Positions 44,613-53,671 are shown, counted from the stretch's first letter. The stretch: 64,000 nucleotides of DNA from Candidatus Thermofonsia Clade 1 bacterium (GCA_002794705.1 PGTK01000002.1:272401-336400), one strand, 5' to 3'. The notes: generated by a model from the sequence alone, not told the origin. Translations and numbers: made by a program.

Positions 44613-45812
44613 ATGCAGCCATTCCACGCAGAGATCGTCTCAATTGGCGAGGAATTGCTCTCCAGCGAGAGCGAGACGCTCGATACTAACTCGGTTTACA
44701 TCACACAGCAGCTTGGCGGGCTTGGCGTGCGCGTGCTGTACAAGACTACCGTCGGCGATGATGAGGCGCGCATCACGGAGGTGCTGCGCATTGCCATGCG
44801 GCGCGTCCCGATCATCATCACAACAGGCGGTCTAGGTCCAACAGTAGACGACATGACCCGCCAAGCCGTTGCCAATGCCACAAATCGCCCACTGGTCTTC
44901 CACCAGAGCCTGCTGGATGAGATCGCGGCGAAATTTGCGCGCTTTAACGTCCGCATGAGTCCGAACAATCGCGCACAGGCGATGCTGCCGCAGGATGCAG
45001 TTGCCATTTCGAACCCTGCAGGTACGGCGCCTGGTTTTTACGTAGAGCATGAGGGCGCGATCATCATCAGCTTGCCCGGCGTACCACGCGAGGTGAAAGC
45101 GATGCTTGAGCAGAGCGTCTTGCCATTGCTGCGCGAGCGACTGGGCGCGCCACGAGTCATCAAGACGCGAGTCCTGCGCACAGCGGGCATTGGCGAGAGC
45201 CATATTGATGAGCAGATCGGGCATTTGGAGCGCCTGAGCAACCCGACAGTCGGCTTGAATGCGCACGCCGGTCAGACCGATATCCGCATCACAGCGCGGG
45301 CAGAGAGCGAGGCAGAAGCGGACGCGCTGATCGCGCCTGTGGAGGCAGAGATTCGCGCCAAAATCGGGGAGTACATCTTCGGCGTGGGCAAGGAGTCGTT
45401 AGAGCAGGCGCTTGCCGATGTCCTAGTGCGATCAGGTGTCCGCGCTGTGATCGGCGAGCTATATACAGGCGGAATTGTGCAGCGGCGGCTGAGCAAGGCA
45501 GTTTTCCCTGAGGGCGCGCTGCAGTTCGCCGATCACGCCGCGCTAGAGCGCCTGCGCGGGGACTCACAGGGCGATGTACGGTCAGCCTGTGAGCAATTAG
45601 CGGCAGCGCTACGGACTGAATACAACGCCGATGCAGCTCTTGTCGTGATCGCAGAGGCAGATAGCTCCGCCATGGCGGTCACAGACGGCGAACGGGCGTA
45701 TAGCCGCGCCTATTTCTACGGCACGGATGTCACAACGCCTGATGTGCCAAGCGGATGGGCGATCTCCATGCTGTGGCAGTTGCTCAAGCGGCGCGTCGCC
45801 GCTCAGACGTAG
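44613..45812 (+). CDS. CinA-like protein with degenerate C-terminal domain
   Basis: The 399-residue protein has a complete N-terminal MoCF-like domain (about 5-170), with EIVSIGEELLSSESETLDTNS, TTGGLGPTVDDMT and SLPGVPREVKAML. CinA proteins hydrolyse ADP-ribose, and their C-terminal domain deamidates NMN. The usual C-terminal motifs (AESCTGG, GAVS, TGIAGPGGG) read GELYTGGIVQ or are missing, so the deamidase is probably inactive. A longer frame begins inside sqdB and crosses the terminator, so the ATG at 44613 is the likely start. Confidence 0.85.
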   Translation: MQPFHAEIVSIGEELLSSESETLDTNSVYITQQLGGLGVRVLYKTTVGDDEARITEVLRIAMRRVPIIITTGGLGPTVDDMTRQAVANATNRPLVFHQSLLDEIAAKFARFNVRMSPNNRAQAMLPQDAVAISNPAGTAPGFYVEHEGAIIISLPGVPREVKAMLEQSVLPLLRERLGAPRVIKTRVLRTAGIGESHIDEQIGHLERLSNPTVGLNAHAGQTDIRITARAESEAEADALIAPVEAEIRAKIGEYIFGVGKESLEQALADVLVRSGVRAVIGELYTGGIVQRRLSKAVFPEGALQFADHAALERLRGDSQGDVRSACEQLAAALRTEYNADAALVVIAEADSSAMAVTDGERAYSRAYFYGTDVTTPDVPSGWAISMLWQLLKRRVAAQT

Positions 45813-46285
45813 GCGATCAGCCGCCCTGCAGCGATGATCGCCAGCCAGCTGATCAGCGAGATCAGCGCAGCTAGGCGCGCAGGGAGCGGCGTAGGCGCAT
45901 TCACATCCCAGCGCGCCACACTCCGATAGACTCCGAAGTGGAAGATCAGGATGTTGGCAAGCGCCGCCATCAGCAAGAGCATTTTGACCTGAAAGGCCCG
46001 GTTCGCCGCAAAGCCAAAGGTATTGGTCAAAAACAGCAGCGCGCCTGAGCTAACCGCTATCACAAAGCCGACCCGTGCCGTGCGCAGCAGAAAGCGCACG
46101 GCAAAGGTCACGCTGAGGGCGCCCCGCCCGACGCCCAGCAAGCGCAAATCGAAGAGGGCTGCTGCTCCCACCAGCAGCCCAATCCCGAAGATGTGAACGA
46201 TCTCGGCGATTGGGTACGCCCAGACCTCATTCTGCATCCAGCGGGCTAGGGGCGTTTGGCTCAGCCATTCCAGCAGCGCGTCCAT
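45803..46285 (-). CDS. DUF6644-like membrane protein
   Basis: The 160-residue protein has four to five hydrophobic segments. WMQNEVWAYPIAEIVHIFGIG and GAAALFDLRLLGVGRG, with conserved His and Asp/Arg, are typical of a family often found beside DUF6152 proteins, as here. The His may bind heme or metal, but this is not established. Its start region carries an exact 11-base tandem duplication. It follows the DUF6152-like gene by 14 bases and ends nine bases inside the convergent CinA-like gene. Confidence 0.75.
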   Translation of the reverse strand: MDALLEWLSQTPLARWMQNEVWAYPIAEIVHIFGIGLLVGAAALFDLRLLGVGRGALSVTFAVRFLLRTARVGFVIAVSSGALLFLTNTFGFAANRAFQVKMLLLMAALANILIFHFGVYRSVARWDVNAPTPLPARLAALISLISWLAIIAAGRLIAYV

Positions 46286-46303
46286 TAGCTATCCATTAGC
46301 TAT
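46282..46303 (-). repeat. 11-base tandem duplication at a gene start
   Basis: CCATTAGCTAT occurs twice in direct tandem. On the minus strand this creates a second ATG followed by a stop (ATG GAT AGC TAA) just before the DUF6644-like ATG. Confidence 0.7.
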
Positions 46304-46905
46304 CGCTGTAGGTTGCGCAGCTTCCAGAGCAGTGCCTCAACAGGCGCGCTGCGAAGAGCGGAGCGACGCTCAGCGCGCTCAGGCAGATCGGGATTACAGG
46401 GATTGGGCTGCGGCTCTTGGCGTGGTAACGGACTGTTGCGCAAGCCTTGAGTCTCGCCGTCGCCGAAAATCACGACCTCAATGCGCATCTCATCGCAGAC
46501 CGTACGGCTGATGTAGCCGACAAACGCAACTGTCTCGCCGACTTGGGCGCGCCGATTCGCCCCGTACTGCGCCATGCGCGAGATGGGCGCGAGTTCAAGC
46601 GTCCAGCGCTTGGCAGGCTGACTGGGCAGGCGCGCTTTTTGCAGCGTCTCGCGCCCGCCGACGCGCTCTAGGAAGCCAGGGATCGGCGTCTGGGCGAGAT
46701 TGGCGGGCAGGCGGATATCAGCGCCTACATCGAGGATCACCTCAACATGCGGATTCTGCCAGATCACCTCAGCAACCGTGCCGATCACATAGACCGGGCG
46801 CGAGAGATCGTACGAACTCCAGCCGTGATGCGCCTCAACAGGCGCGCCGCCGATCAGCGCAATGCTCAAAAGGGCGGCTACGAGGGCGATGAACTTCCGC
46901 TTCAT
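46300..46905 (-). CDS. DUF6152-like exported protein
   Basis: The 201-residue protein has a cleavable signal peptide (ALVAALLSIALIGGAPVEA) followed by HHGWSSYDLSRPVYVIGTV and VIWQNPHVEVILDVG, hallmarks of DUF6152. The exported His-rich start suggests metal binding but is not proof. Two Cys are present in the C-terminal half (VCDEMR, NPCNPD). It is upstream of and close to the DUF6644-like membrane gene, a known neighbour pairing for these families as I recall it. Function unknown. Confidence 0.75.
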   Translation of the reverse strand: MKRKFIALVAALLSIALIGGAPVEAHHGWSSYDLSRPVYVIGTVAEVIWQNPHVEVILDVGADIRLPANLAQTPIPGFLERVGGRETLQKARLPSQPAKRWTLELAPISRMAQYGANRRAQVGETVAFVGYISRTVCDEMRIEVVIFGDGETQGLRNSPLPRQEPQPNPCNPDLPERAERRSALRSAPVEALLWKLRNLQR

Positions 46906-47000
46906 AGCAAATTCTCCATCTCAGGGACGTTTCATCCAGTCTAGCGTGGTTTGTGGTAGACTCAGCGCCCTGTGTAGCAAACGTTTAAGAAATACTAAGC

Positions 47001-49253
47001 ATGGATTCACGTCGTTGGTGGTCTGACGGGCTGAGCATTGCGTTACTAGCGGCGCTGTGCTGGCTGTTCTATTGGCGTCTGCTGATGCCGAATGCGCTCG
47101 ATCAGGTCTCGTTTGTGGAGGGCGATTTCAGCGGGCAGTTCGTGGCGTTTGCGCACTATCAGGCGCAGCGGCTAGGCGCGGGCGAGGTGCCGCTGTGGAA
47201 TCCGTACAACTTAGGCGGACATCCCTTCCTTGCTGATACGCAGTCGGCTGTGTTCTATCCGCCGCGCCTGCTCAGCATCGCTTTTTTGAACCTGACAGGC
47301 GGTAGCACGCCGCAGCGCATGTACGCCGCCCTGCAAACGGAGGCAGCCGCGCACGCCTTGATCGGCTCGCTCTTGATGTACGCCTTTTGCCGCGCCCTGA
47401 TCGAGACGGCGTATAGCGTCCCTGCGGCGCTGATCGGCGCGATCACCTTCGCCTATGGCGGCTTTCTGACGGGCTATGCGCCGCTGCAATTGGCGATCCT
47501 TGAGGCGGCGGTCTGGTTGCCATTAGCGCTATTGGGCATTTTGCGGGCAACGTGGGAGGCTGAGCGCATCCATTGGGCATGGTTCGTCTTGAGCGGCATC
47601 GCACTGGGCTTGACGCTCTTGGCAGGGCATCCGCAGACGGCGCTGTATGTCATCTATTTGAGCCTTGCCTACATGCTGTGGCGCTGTGGCGGCAGAGCAC
47701 GTGGCGGAGTCAGGGCGTTTCTGATCGGCGCGCTGATTTTCGGCATAGTGGGCGGCGGAATCGCGGCCATACAGCTGCTGCACGGTTGGGAGTATCTCAG
47801 CGCCACCACACGCGGGACTCTCGGCTTTGAGGCGAAGGGCAACGGCTTTCCGTTCAACGATCTGTTGCAGATCGTGCTGCCGGGGCTGTTCAGCCTGTAC
47901 TCGCCGCTCTATTTCGGCATTACGGCGCTGATGCTGATCATTTACAGTGCAGCTCGGCTGCGTCCGGCTGAAATTTTCTGGTTTGGCGCGCTGTTCATCG
48001 CACTTGCGCTGAGTCTGGGCAAGGGCGCAATTCTCTACGATATATTCTATCAGTTTGTGCCGGGCTTCAGCCTGTTCAGGCAACAGGAGCGCGCTGCGTA
48101 CATCGTAGCAGTCGCAGCGGCGGTTTTAGCAGCGCAAGGCGCCTCAGATATCCTCGAAGATACAGCGCGGGAGGCTCTACCGCGCCGCTACGTGGCAATT
48201 TTTCTGGGCATTGCGGCGGGCGCGCTCAGCTTCAGCATCGCTGCTTTTGTGGAGTGGCTCTCAGCGCCTGAGGAGAGTCTGGCTAACTTTCAGCGCGTCA
48301 CATTCAGCCTGCTGATCGCGCTGATTGCCTCACTTTTGCTGATCAACCTCGCCACCTATCGCAACCGCTACTGGCTGCAATGGCGTACAGTGGCGTTGAT
48401 CGCTCTGGTCGTCTTTGAACTCTTCAGTTTCGGGCGCACGAGTCCGAATTTTGAGCCGATCCCTGTTGCCAATCGGCTGCAAGAGCCGCGTGCGCTTGCC
48501 GTCTTGCGCGCTGATGCCGCCGATCAGCCCTTTTTCCGCGTAGATGGCGTACGCGAGAACTTCGGCACGCTCTATAACGTGCCTGACATCGGCGGGATCA
48601 GTCCGTTGCGCTTTGCGCACGTGGATCGTGCCTTGAATCTGCCCAATCGGGAGCGCGTCTGGCAGCTGTTCGGCGTGCGCTACGTCCTGACCGCTGACCG
48701 CGAGCTGCCCGCGCCCAGCCGCGTGCTATATGAAGAGGAAAATCCGTATAATCCCGTGCGCCTGCACGCGCTGATGCAGCCGTTGCCATTAGCGCGGGTG
48801 ATGCACCGCGCTTGGATCGAGCCTGAAGAGGCGCAAGCGGTTGGCTATTTGAGCGATCCTGCCTACGATGTAGCCCATACCGTGATGCTCTCTGCGCCGC
48901 CGCCTGTCTCGCTTTCAGACGTAGAGAGTCAGGCGGCACGCCTCGTGGCACTAGAGCCTGAGCGCTGGCTGATCGAGGCGGAGAGCGAGAGCGCAGCCCT
49001 CCTGCGCCTTGCGCTGGTCTATGATAGCAACTGGATCGCCCGCGTGAACGGCGATCCGACTCCGATCCTGCGCGCCGATATCGCCTTCAGCGCTGTGCCG
49101 ATCCCAGCGGGCAAAAGCGTGGTAGAATTGCTCTATCAACCGAGAAATTACACGCTAGGCGCCCTGATCACGCTTGGGACGCTCCTAGCGCTCAGTCTGG
49201 GAGGTCTGTTCAGCCTTGCGCATTCCCTTCAACGGCATCTCCGCCGCGCTTGA
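47001..49253 (+). CDS. YfhO-family polytopic membrane protein
   Basis: The 750-residue protein has 10-12 membrane segments up to about residue 480 and a soluble C-terminal domain. The first external loop shows SFVEGDFSGQFVAFAHY and EVPLWNPYNLGGHPFLAD, as in YfhO/GT-C-type proteins that glycosylate teichoic acid or other surface polymers. FGVRYVLTADRELP in the C-terminal part is also family-like. It ends inside the O-antigen ligase-like gene, so both are co-transcribed. Donor and acceptor are unknown. No clear Shine-Dalgarno is seen before the ATG. Confidence 0.82.
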   Translation: MDSRRWWSDGLSIALLAALCWLFYWRLLMPNALDQVSFVEGDFSGQFVAFAHYQAQRLGAGEVPLWNPYNLGGHPFLADTQSAVFYPPRLLSIAFLNLTGGSTPQRMYAALQTEAAAHALIGSLLMYAFCRALIETAYSVPAALIGAITFAYGGFLTGYAPLQLAILEAAVWLPLALLGILRATWEAERIHWAWFVLSGIALGLTLLAGHPQTALYVIYLSLAYMLWRCGGRARGGVRAFLIGALIFGIVGGGIAAIQLLHGWEYLSATTRGTLGFEAKGNGFPFNDLLQIVLPGLFSLYSPLYFGITALMLIIYSAARLRPAEIFWFGALFIALALSLGKGAILYDIFYQFVPGFSLFRQQERAAYIVAVAAAVLAAQGASDILEDTAREALPRRYVAIFLGIAAGALSFSIAAFVEWLSAPEESLANFQRVTFSLLIALIASLLLINLATYRNRYWLQWRTVALIALVVFELFSFGRTSPNFEPIPVANRLQEPRALAVLRADAADQPFFRVDGVRENFGTLYNVPDIGGISPLRFAHVDRALNLPNRERVWQLFGVRYVLTADRELPAPSRVLYEEENPYNPVRLHALMQPLPLARVMHRAWIEPEEAQAVGYLSDPAYDVAHTVMLSAPPPVSLSDVESQAARLVALEPERWLIEAESESAALLRLALVYDSNWIARVNGDPTPILRADIAFSAVPIPAGKSVVELLYQPRNYTLGALITLGTLLALSLGGLFSLAHSLQRHLRRA

Positions 49254-50655
49254 GCCGCAGACGCGCCACGCGCTCCTGATCGGCGCAGCCTTGGGCGCAG
49301 TTTGCGCGCTGTTCGGCTTGCTGATCGTCTTGGGCGGTCCGATCCTTGCCTTTGGCGCGCTGTTCGGCGCCGCCTTCGGGCTCTACGCGCTCACGAACCT
49401 GACCTTCGGACTGTACCTGATGGTGGCGATCATCGCACTCTTGCCCTTCGGCACGCTGCCCGTGCGGTTCGCGCTCACCCCGACCTTCATAGATGTTGCG
49501 CTAGGCGCCTTTTTGCTGGTCTACCTGTTTGAGTGGATGACGCGCCGCCGCGAGAATTTCCGCTTTGCGCCTGCCCAGCTCTTGATCGCCTTTTTCATCG
49601 GCTGGTGCTTGTTCAGCTTTGTGGCGGGCTTGGGTCACGCTGCGCTGACGACCAACGTGCTGCGCAAATTCGTTGAGATGTTGCTGAGCATGGCGACCGC
49701 TATCGTGATTGTGGACGTGGCACGCGATAAGCAGATTCTAGCGCGCATTGCCTTCGCCTTGAGCGTTTTCGGCGCGCTGCAGGCATTGATCGGAATTGTT
49801 TTGTATGTGCTGAACGACCAAACGACGCTCACCTTGCTCAATGCACTTGGGCGACTCGGCTATCCGCGTGGCGACGTGCTGCGCTACGTGGAGGATAATC
49901 CGTTGCTGGGCGAGCGCGCCATTGGTACATGGGTTGATCCGAACGCTTACGGCGGCTTCCTGCTGATGTTCGGGAGCGTAGCGCTTGCCAATGCGCTCAA
50001 TCCGAAGCCCGCCTATGGCGGGCGCGCCCTCGCATGGCTGATCTTCGCGCCCTATCCCGTTGCCATGCTGCTCACGCAGAGTCGGGGCGCGTGGTTAGCC
50101 TTTGGCGGCGCGATTTTCTTCATGGCGATCCTGCGCTACCGCTGGCTGATCGCTGTGGGCGCAGTCAGTTTGGCGCTGCTGCTGAGCCTGCCTTTCATGG
50201 GACGCTACATTGAACGCCTCATAGACGGCTTGCAAGGCGAAGACCTCGCCACGCAGATGCGCTTCGGCGAATTCAAGGACTCGCTCACGCTGATCGGGCG
50301 CTATCCGCTGATCGGAGTCGGCTTTGCAGGCACGCCCGACCGCGATATCTACTTAGGCGTCAGCAGCACCTACTTGAAGATCGCTAACTCGACGGGCATC
50401 ACGGGCGTGGCGCTCTTCAGCCTGATTTTGCTGGAGACGTTGCGCTACGGCTTAGCGCGGCGGCGTCTGTTGCGGCAAACGGGGTTAGAGGCGCTCTGGC
50501 TGGGCTTTGGGGCAGCGATATTCGGCGTAGCGATCAACGGCGTGGTAGACCATTACTACTTCAATCTGGAATTCCACGCCGTCTCGCTCGCCTTCTGGCT
50601 AATGGTCGGCTTGGCGCTGGCGACGGCGCGTGCTACACACCACCATGCGTCGTAA
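49216..50655 (+). CDS. O-antigen ligase/polymerase family protein
   Basis: The 479-residue protein has about eleven to twelve membrane segments and the Wzy_C/WaaL-type motif MLLTQSRGAWLAFGGAI. A long external loop carries a conserved Arg region (QMRFGEFKDSLTLIGRYPLIGVGFAG). It should polymerise or ligate lipid-linked glycans at the outer face of the membrane. The TTG start overlaps the YfhO-like gene by 38 bases and has GGGAGG at a good distance. It ends 23 bases inside the convergent antiporter gene. Confidence 0.86.
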   Translation: MRIPFNGISAALEPQTRHALLIGAALGAVCALFGLLIVLGGPILAFGALFGAAFGLYALTNLTFGLYLMVAIIALLPFGTLPVRFALTPTFIDVALGAFLLVYLFEWMTRRRENFRFAPAQLLIAFFIGWCLFSFVAGLGHAALTTNVLRKFVEMLLSMATAIVIVDVARDKQILARIAFALSVFGALQALIGIVLYVLNDQTTLTLLNALGRLGYPRGDVLRYVEDNPLLGERAIGTWVDPNAYGGFLLMFGSVALANALNPKPAYGGRALAWLIFAPYPVAMLLTQSRGAWLAFGGAIFFMAILRYRWLIAVGAVSLALLLSLPFMGRYIERLIDGLQGEDLATQMRFGEFKDSLTLIGRYPLIGVGFAGTPDRDIYLGVSSTYLKIANSTGITGVALFSLILLETLRYGLARRRLLRQTGLEALWLGFGAAIFGVAINGVVDHYYFNLEFHAVSLAFWLMVGLALATARATHHHAS

Positions 50656-51607
50656 ACGCCCATATGGTGAAAACAAGGTAGGCCGCCAGCAATAGACCGC
50701 CCTGCCAGCGCGCTACTCTACCGCGCAACACAATCAACAGCAGCGCAAGCGAGAATGCCAGCATGATCAGGATATCCACATCCAGCACGCGCTGATTGAT
50801 GCCGATAGGTCGCACGGTTGCTGTGACGCCTAGAATCGCCAAGATATTGAAAATATTCGAGCCGACAATGTTGCCGACGGCGATATCGTTCTCCTTATGC
50901 AGCGAGGCGATGAACGAGGTCGCCAATTCGGGCAAAGAAGTGCCGACTGCCACAAGCGTCAAGCCGATGATCAGTTTTGGCACGCCAAGCGCGGTAGCAA
51001 TGTTCACTGAGCCTTGCACCAGCAAATTCGCGCCGACTACCACCACAGTCAGCCCCACAATTAGCCGCCCTAGCTCAAAGAAACGGTTAGCGTGTCTGGG
51101 ATCAGGTCCGAATTCAGCCTCGTCCAGATCATCCGTCTCAGCCGCTGTGCGCCTCTCGCGCAATTCCAAGAGATAAGAGATCGCTGTGTAGGCAATTATG
51201 CCGCCAAACAACAACAAGCCCTCTACGCGGCTGATCTCCCGATTCTGAATCAGCACAAACATCAGCACAGAGACGATCAGCATGATCGGCAGATCGCGCC
51301 TAGTGACTTGCCGCTTAACTGCCACAGGGAAAACCAGCGCCGTCAAGCCCAAGATCAAGCCAATGTTGGCGATGTTCGAGCCAACTACATTGCCCACTGA
51401 GATATCGGTTGCGCCTTGCAGCACAGCATCTACCGAGACAAACATCTCTGGTAGAGATGTGCCAAAAGCGACAATGGTCAAGCCGACGATCAGAGTCGAG
51501 ACGCCCAGCGAGAGCGCTAGGCGTGCCGCGCCTTTAACCAGCCAGTTGCCGCCAAAAAATAGACCCAACAAACCGAGAACAACCAGAAGTGCGTCCTGCA
51601 ATAGCAT
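50633..51607 (-). CDS. CaCA-family calcium/sodium antiporter (YrbG-like)
   Basis: The 324-residue protein has ten membrane segments in two inverted repeats. The alpha-1 motif VGLTIVAFGTSLPEM and the alpha-2 motif GLTLVAVGTSLPELATSF contain the Glu residues that bind Ca2+, and VGNVVGSNIANIG/VGNIVGSNIFNIL complete each half. It exchanges Ca2+ for Na+ or H+ across the membrane. AAGGAG is six bases before the ATG at 51607; a frame 51 bases longer lacks this site. A hairpin lies in the leader. Confidence 0.93.
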   Translation of the reverse strand: MLLQDALLVVLGLLGLFFGGNWLVKGAARLALSLGVSTLIVGLTIVAFGTSLPEMFVSVDAVLQGATDISVGNVVGSNIANIGLILGLTALVFPVAVKRQVTRRDLPIMLIVSVLMFVLIQNREISRVEGLLLFGGIIAYTAISYLLELRERRTAAETDDLDEAEFGPDPRHANRFFELGRLIVGLTVVVVGANLLVQGSVNIATALGVPKLIIGLTLVAVGTSLPELATSFIASLHKENDIAVGNIVGSNIFNILAILGVTATVRPIGINQRVLDVDILIMLAFSLALLLIVLRGRVARWQGGLLLAAYLVFTIWAFTTHGGV

Positions 51608-51631
51608 GTATGCTCCTTGATAGCATGGGAA

Positions 51632-51655
51632 CGCCTCACACGGCTTTGTGAGGCG
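51632..51655 (-). other. Hairpin upstream of the antiporter start
   Basis: CGCCTCACA and TGTGAGGCG form a perfect nine-base-pair stem with a six-base loop, 25 bases before the antiporter ATG on the minus strand. No T-tract follows, so it is more likely a leader or intercistronic hairpin than a terminator. Confidence 0.5.
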
Positions 51656-51744
51656 CAACTAGACATGGCAAACTATTGCCAAGCATAGCACAACTGCCCC
51701 TCTTGATCGGAGCGCAGCGAAAAAAATCACCAAAAATTAGGGGT

Positions 51745-52656
51745 CTAGGGCTGGGCGACTGGCTCTTTGAGATCGTAGATGCCGTCGCGGATTGCCCAGC
51801 GCGGATTGCCCTCTGTACTGACTAGCAGATCGCCCTCGCGGCGCAGGGGCGCGCCCGTCAAGGGACACTTAAAAAGCTGATCGCGCTCCACCAGAGCGCC
51901 CTGTGCCCCAGCCACGCGATTTTCTACAAAAATCTGTGGCGCATGAGGGAACATACCGCCAAGCGGCTGCAAGAGTCGATCCAAAGCGACCATCAAGCGC
52001 AAAGGCAAGAGCCGCTTGAACAGACCGAGCCGCAGCCATGAGGTGGCGGCTCGGCGGCGCGGCGTGAAGCCCGCTGCGATCAGTTTCTCGCGCATATCAG
52101 CGGGATGAAAGTCAAAGTTCAGGCGCACGAACTCAATCGGCTCACGGCTGTAAGGACTCCACGCTTGGCGGCGCAAGGCGTAGCGCAAAATCGCCTTCAG
52201 ATTCAGCTTATTGGCGAACTCCAGCACAAAAGTGCTGCCGCCTGCCATGCTCGCCCGAATTTGGCGGAAAGCGGCAAGCGGATCGGCAAGGTGATGGACA
52301 ACACGACACAGCAGCGCAGCGTCAAAAGCGTTTGCGGCAAAGGGAAGCCTGTACAGGTCAGCCGTCACGTAGATGAAGCGCTCACTGCGCCCAAGCCGCG
52401 CTTGTGCCTCCTGCAGCATGGTGCGCGAGTAATCCATCACCACGATCTCATCAAAGCCCGCCGCCTCATCAATCAAGCGCCCGAAGCCTGCACCGAAATC
52501 TACATAGCGCCTGCCCGTGCGCGGCAAGAATCGGCGCAAGACGAGGCGCTCAACAGCATCTTCGTACTCGCGTCCCTTGCCCTCCCAAAAATCTGTGCGG
52601 TAGGTCGAGCCTTCGTAATCGCAAATGGCGGGCTGTGACGGATTCGGTCGCGTCAT
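51745..52656 (-). CDS. SAM-dependent class I methyltransferase with C-terminal Trm112-like segment
   Basis: The 303-residue enzyme has motif I YVDFGAGFGRLIDEA (about residue 50), the acidic motif II IVVMDYS, and ALLCRVVHHLADPLAAF, placing it near Methyltransf_11-type enzymes acting on small molecules or lipids. The last 50 residues (LFKCPLTGAPLRREGDLL) resemble the zinc-ribbon-like Trm112 fold, with only one of its Cys obvious. It follows the repeat protein gene by 17 bases on the same strand. The substrate is unknown. Confidence 0.85.
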   Translation of the reverse strand: MTRPNPSQPAICDYEGSTYRTDFWEGKGREYEDAVERLVLRRFLPRTGRRYVDFGAGFGRLIDEAAGFDEIVVMDYSRTMLQEAQARLGRSERFIYVTADLYRLPFAANAFDAALLCRVVHHLADPLAAFRQIRASMAGGSTFVLEFANKLNLKAILRYALRRQAWSPYSREPIEFVRLNFDFHPADMREKLIAAGFTPRRRAATSWLRLGLFKRLLPLRLMVALDRLLQPLGGMFPHAPQIFVENRVAGAQGALVERDQLFKCPLTGAPLRREGDLLVSTEGNPRWAIRDGIYDLKEPVAQP

Positions 52657-52673
52657 GATCGGTTGTGCATCCT

Positions 52674-53627
52674 CTAAGGCGCGGTGGGCGTCGGTGAGCG
52701 ATAGTCAGCAGGATCAACAATGGTCAGTGTGGGCGTGGGCGGCACAGGCGTAACGGTCGGCGTGAGCGTAGGCATGGCATTAGGCGCCGTGCCTTCGGCA
52801 GGCGGCACGACGATCACGGTTGCGTCGGGCGGCAAGGGCGTAGGCGTAAACGTGGGCAAATTGGCGCCCGGTCCAGTGCGATAGCCGGGCCACGGGTTGC
52901 GCATGAACTCGTTATCCTGCAAAAGGTCAGGCGGCTGACCCGCTAGAATCTTGCCGATCACGATCCACATCTCGTTCCAATTCTTAGGCAAGTTGGTGAC
53001 GACTCGCGTGAGCGGCGCGATCACATCCTGCAGACTTTTTGCCACGTCGTTGAGCTGAGTCTCCTCAAGCGGAATATCTACAGGCACTTTGAGCGCTACA
53101 GGCACGCGCAAATCCACAGGGACATTCAGATTGACCGGCACCTTCAGATCGATCGGCAAGCTGCTATCCACAGGCACGTTCAGATTTAGGGCAACGGGCA
53201 GCTGCAGACCCTGCGGCAAAGTGATCGCTACATTGCCGCGGATCGTGCCGCCGCCGCCCGGCAAGGCAAATGAGGCGTTCGCTGTGATCGGCACGGGCTG
53301 AGTCAGGGTCACAACTGTGTTCTGCTGCAACGGGATGTTCAGCACAACCGGGATCGTATCCTTGACGTTGATGCTATCCACTACCTGAATGGTGTCTCTA
53401 ACGTTGATGGTATCGTTCACGTCAATGGTGGTGATGATGCGCGCTTTGTTCAAGCCGACAAAGCTGCTATACAAGCCGCCCAAAAGCGGCTCAGCAACGC
53501 CGCTGGTGATCTGAAAGATCACGGTCAGCAGCAGCAAGATCACGATCAGAAAAATGAAATTGAAGATGAACGAGAAAAAAATGGCGACGTTCCTAAACGC
53601 ATTCCAAAGGCGGCGTAGCCCGATCAT
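52674..53627 (-). CDS. Membrane-anchored hexapeptide-repeat protein
   Basis: The 317-residue protein has one N-terminal membrane segment (IFFSFIFNFIFLIVILLLLTV). Two kinds of short repeat follow: an early series of INVRDTIQVVDS type, and a later series of exact six-residue units VPVNLN, VPVDLR, VPVALK, VPVDIP. A Gly-rich turn and an amphipathic helix (VAKSLQDVIAPLTRVV) lie between these and a Thr-Pro tail. The strict periodicity suggests a long beta ribbon or solenoid at the cell surface. I do not recognise the family. AAGGGAG precedes the ATG. Confidence 0.75.
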   Translation of the reverse strand: MIGLRRLWNAFRNVAIFFSFIFNFIFLIVILLLLTVIFQITSGVAEPLLGGLYSSFVGLNKARIITTIDVNDTINVRDTIQVVDSINVKDTIPVVLNIPLQQNTVVTLTQPVPITANASFALPGGGGTIRGNVAITLPQGLQLPVALNLNVPVDSSLPIDLKVPVNLNVPVDLRVPVALKVPVDIPLEETQLNDVAKSLQDVIAPLTRVVTNLPKNWNEMWIVIGKILAGQPPDLLQDNEFMRNPWPGYRTGPGANLPTFTPTPLPPDATVIVVPPAEGTAPNAMPTLTPTVTPVPPTPTLTIVDPADYRSPTPTAP

Positions 53628-53671
53628 GCGCGCTTCTCCCTTGCCTGCAAAAATGGATGCCTAACCGCTTT

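Noticed and set aside
47211..48083. Minus-strand reading frames opposite the YfhO-like gene
   Set aside because: They are Arg/Gln/Ala-rich shadows without start signals or recognisable domains, and the plus strand encodes a convincing membrane protein.
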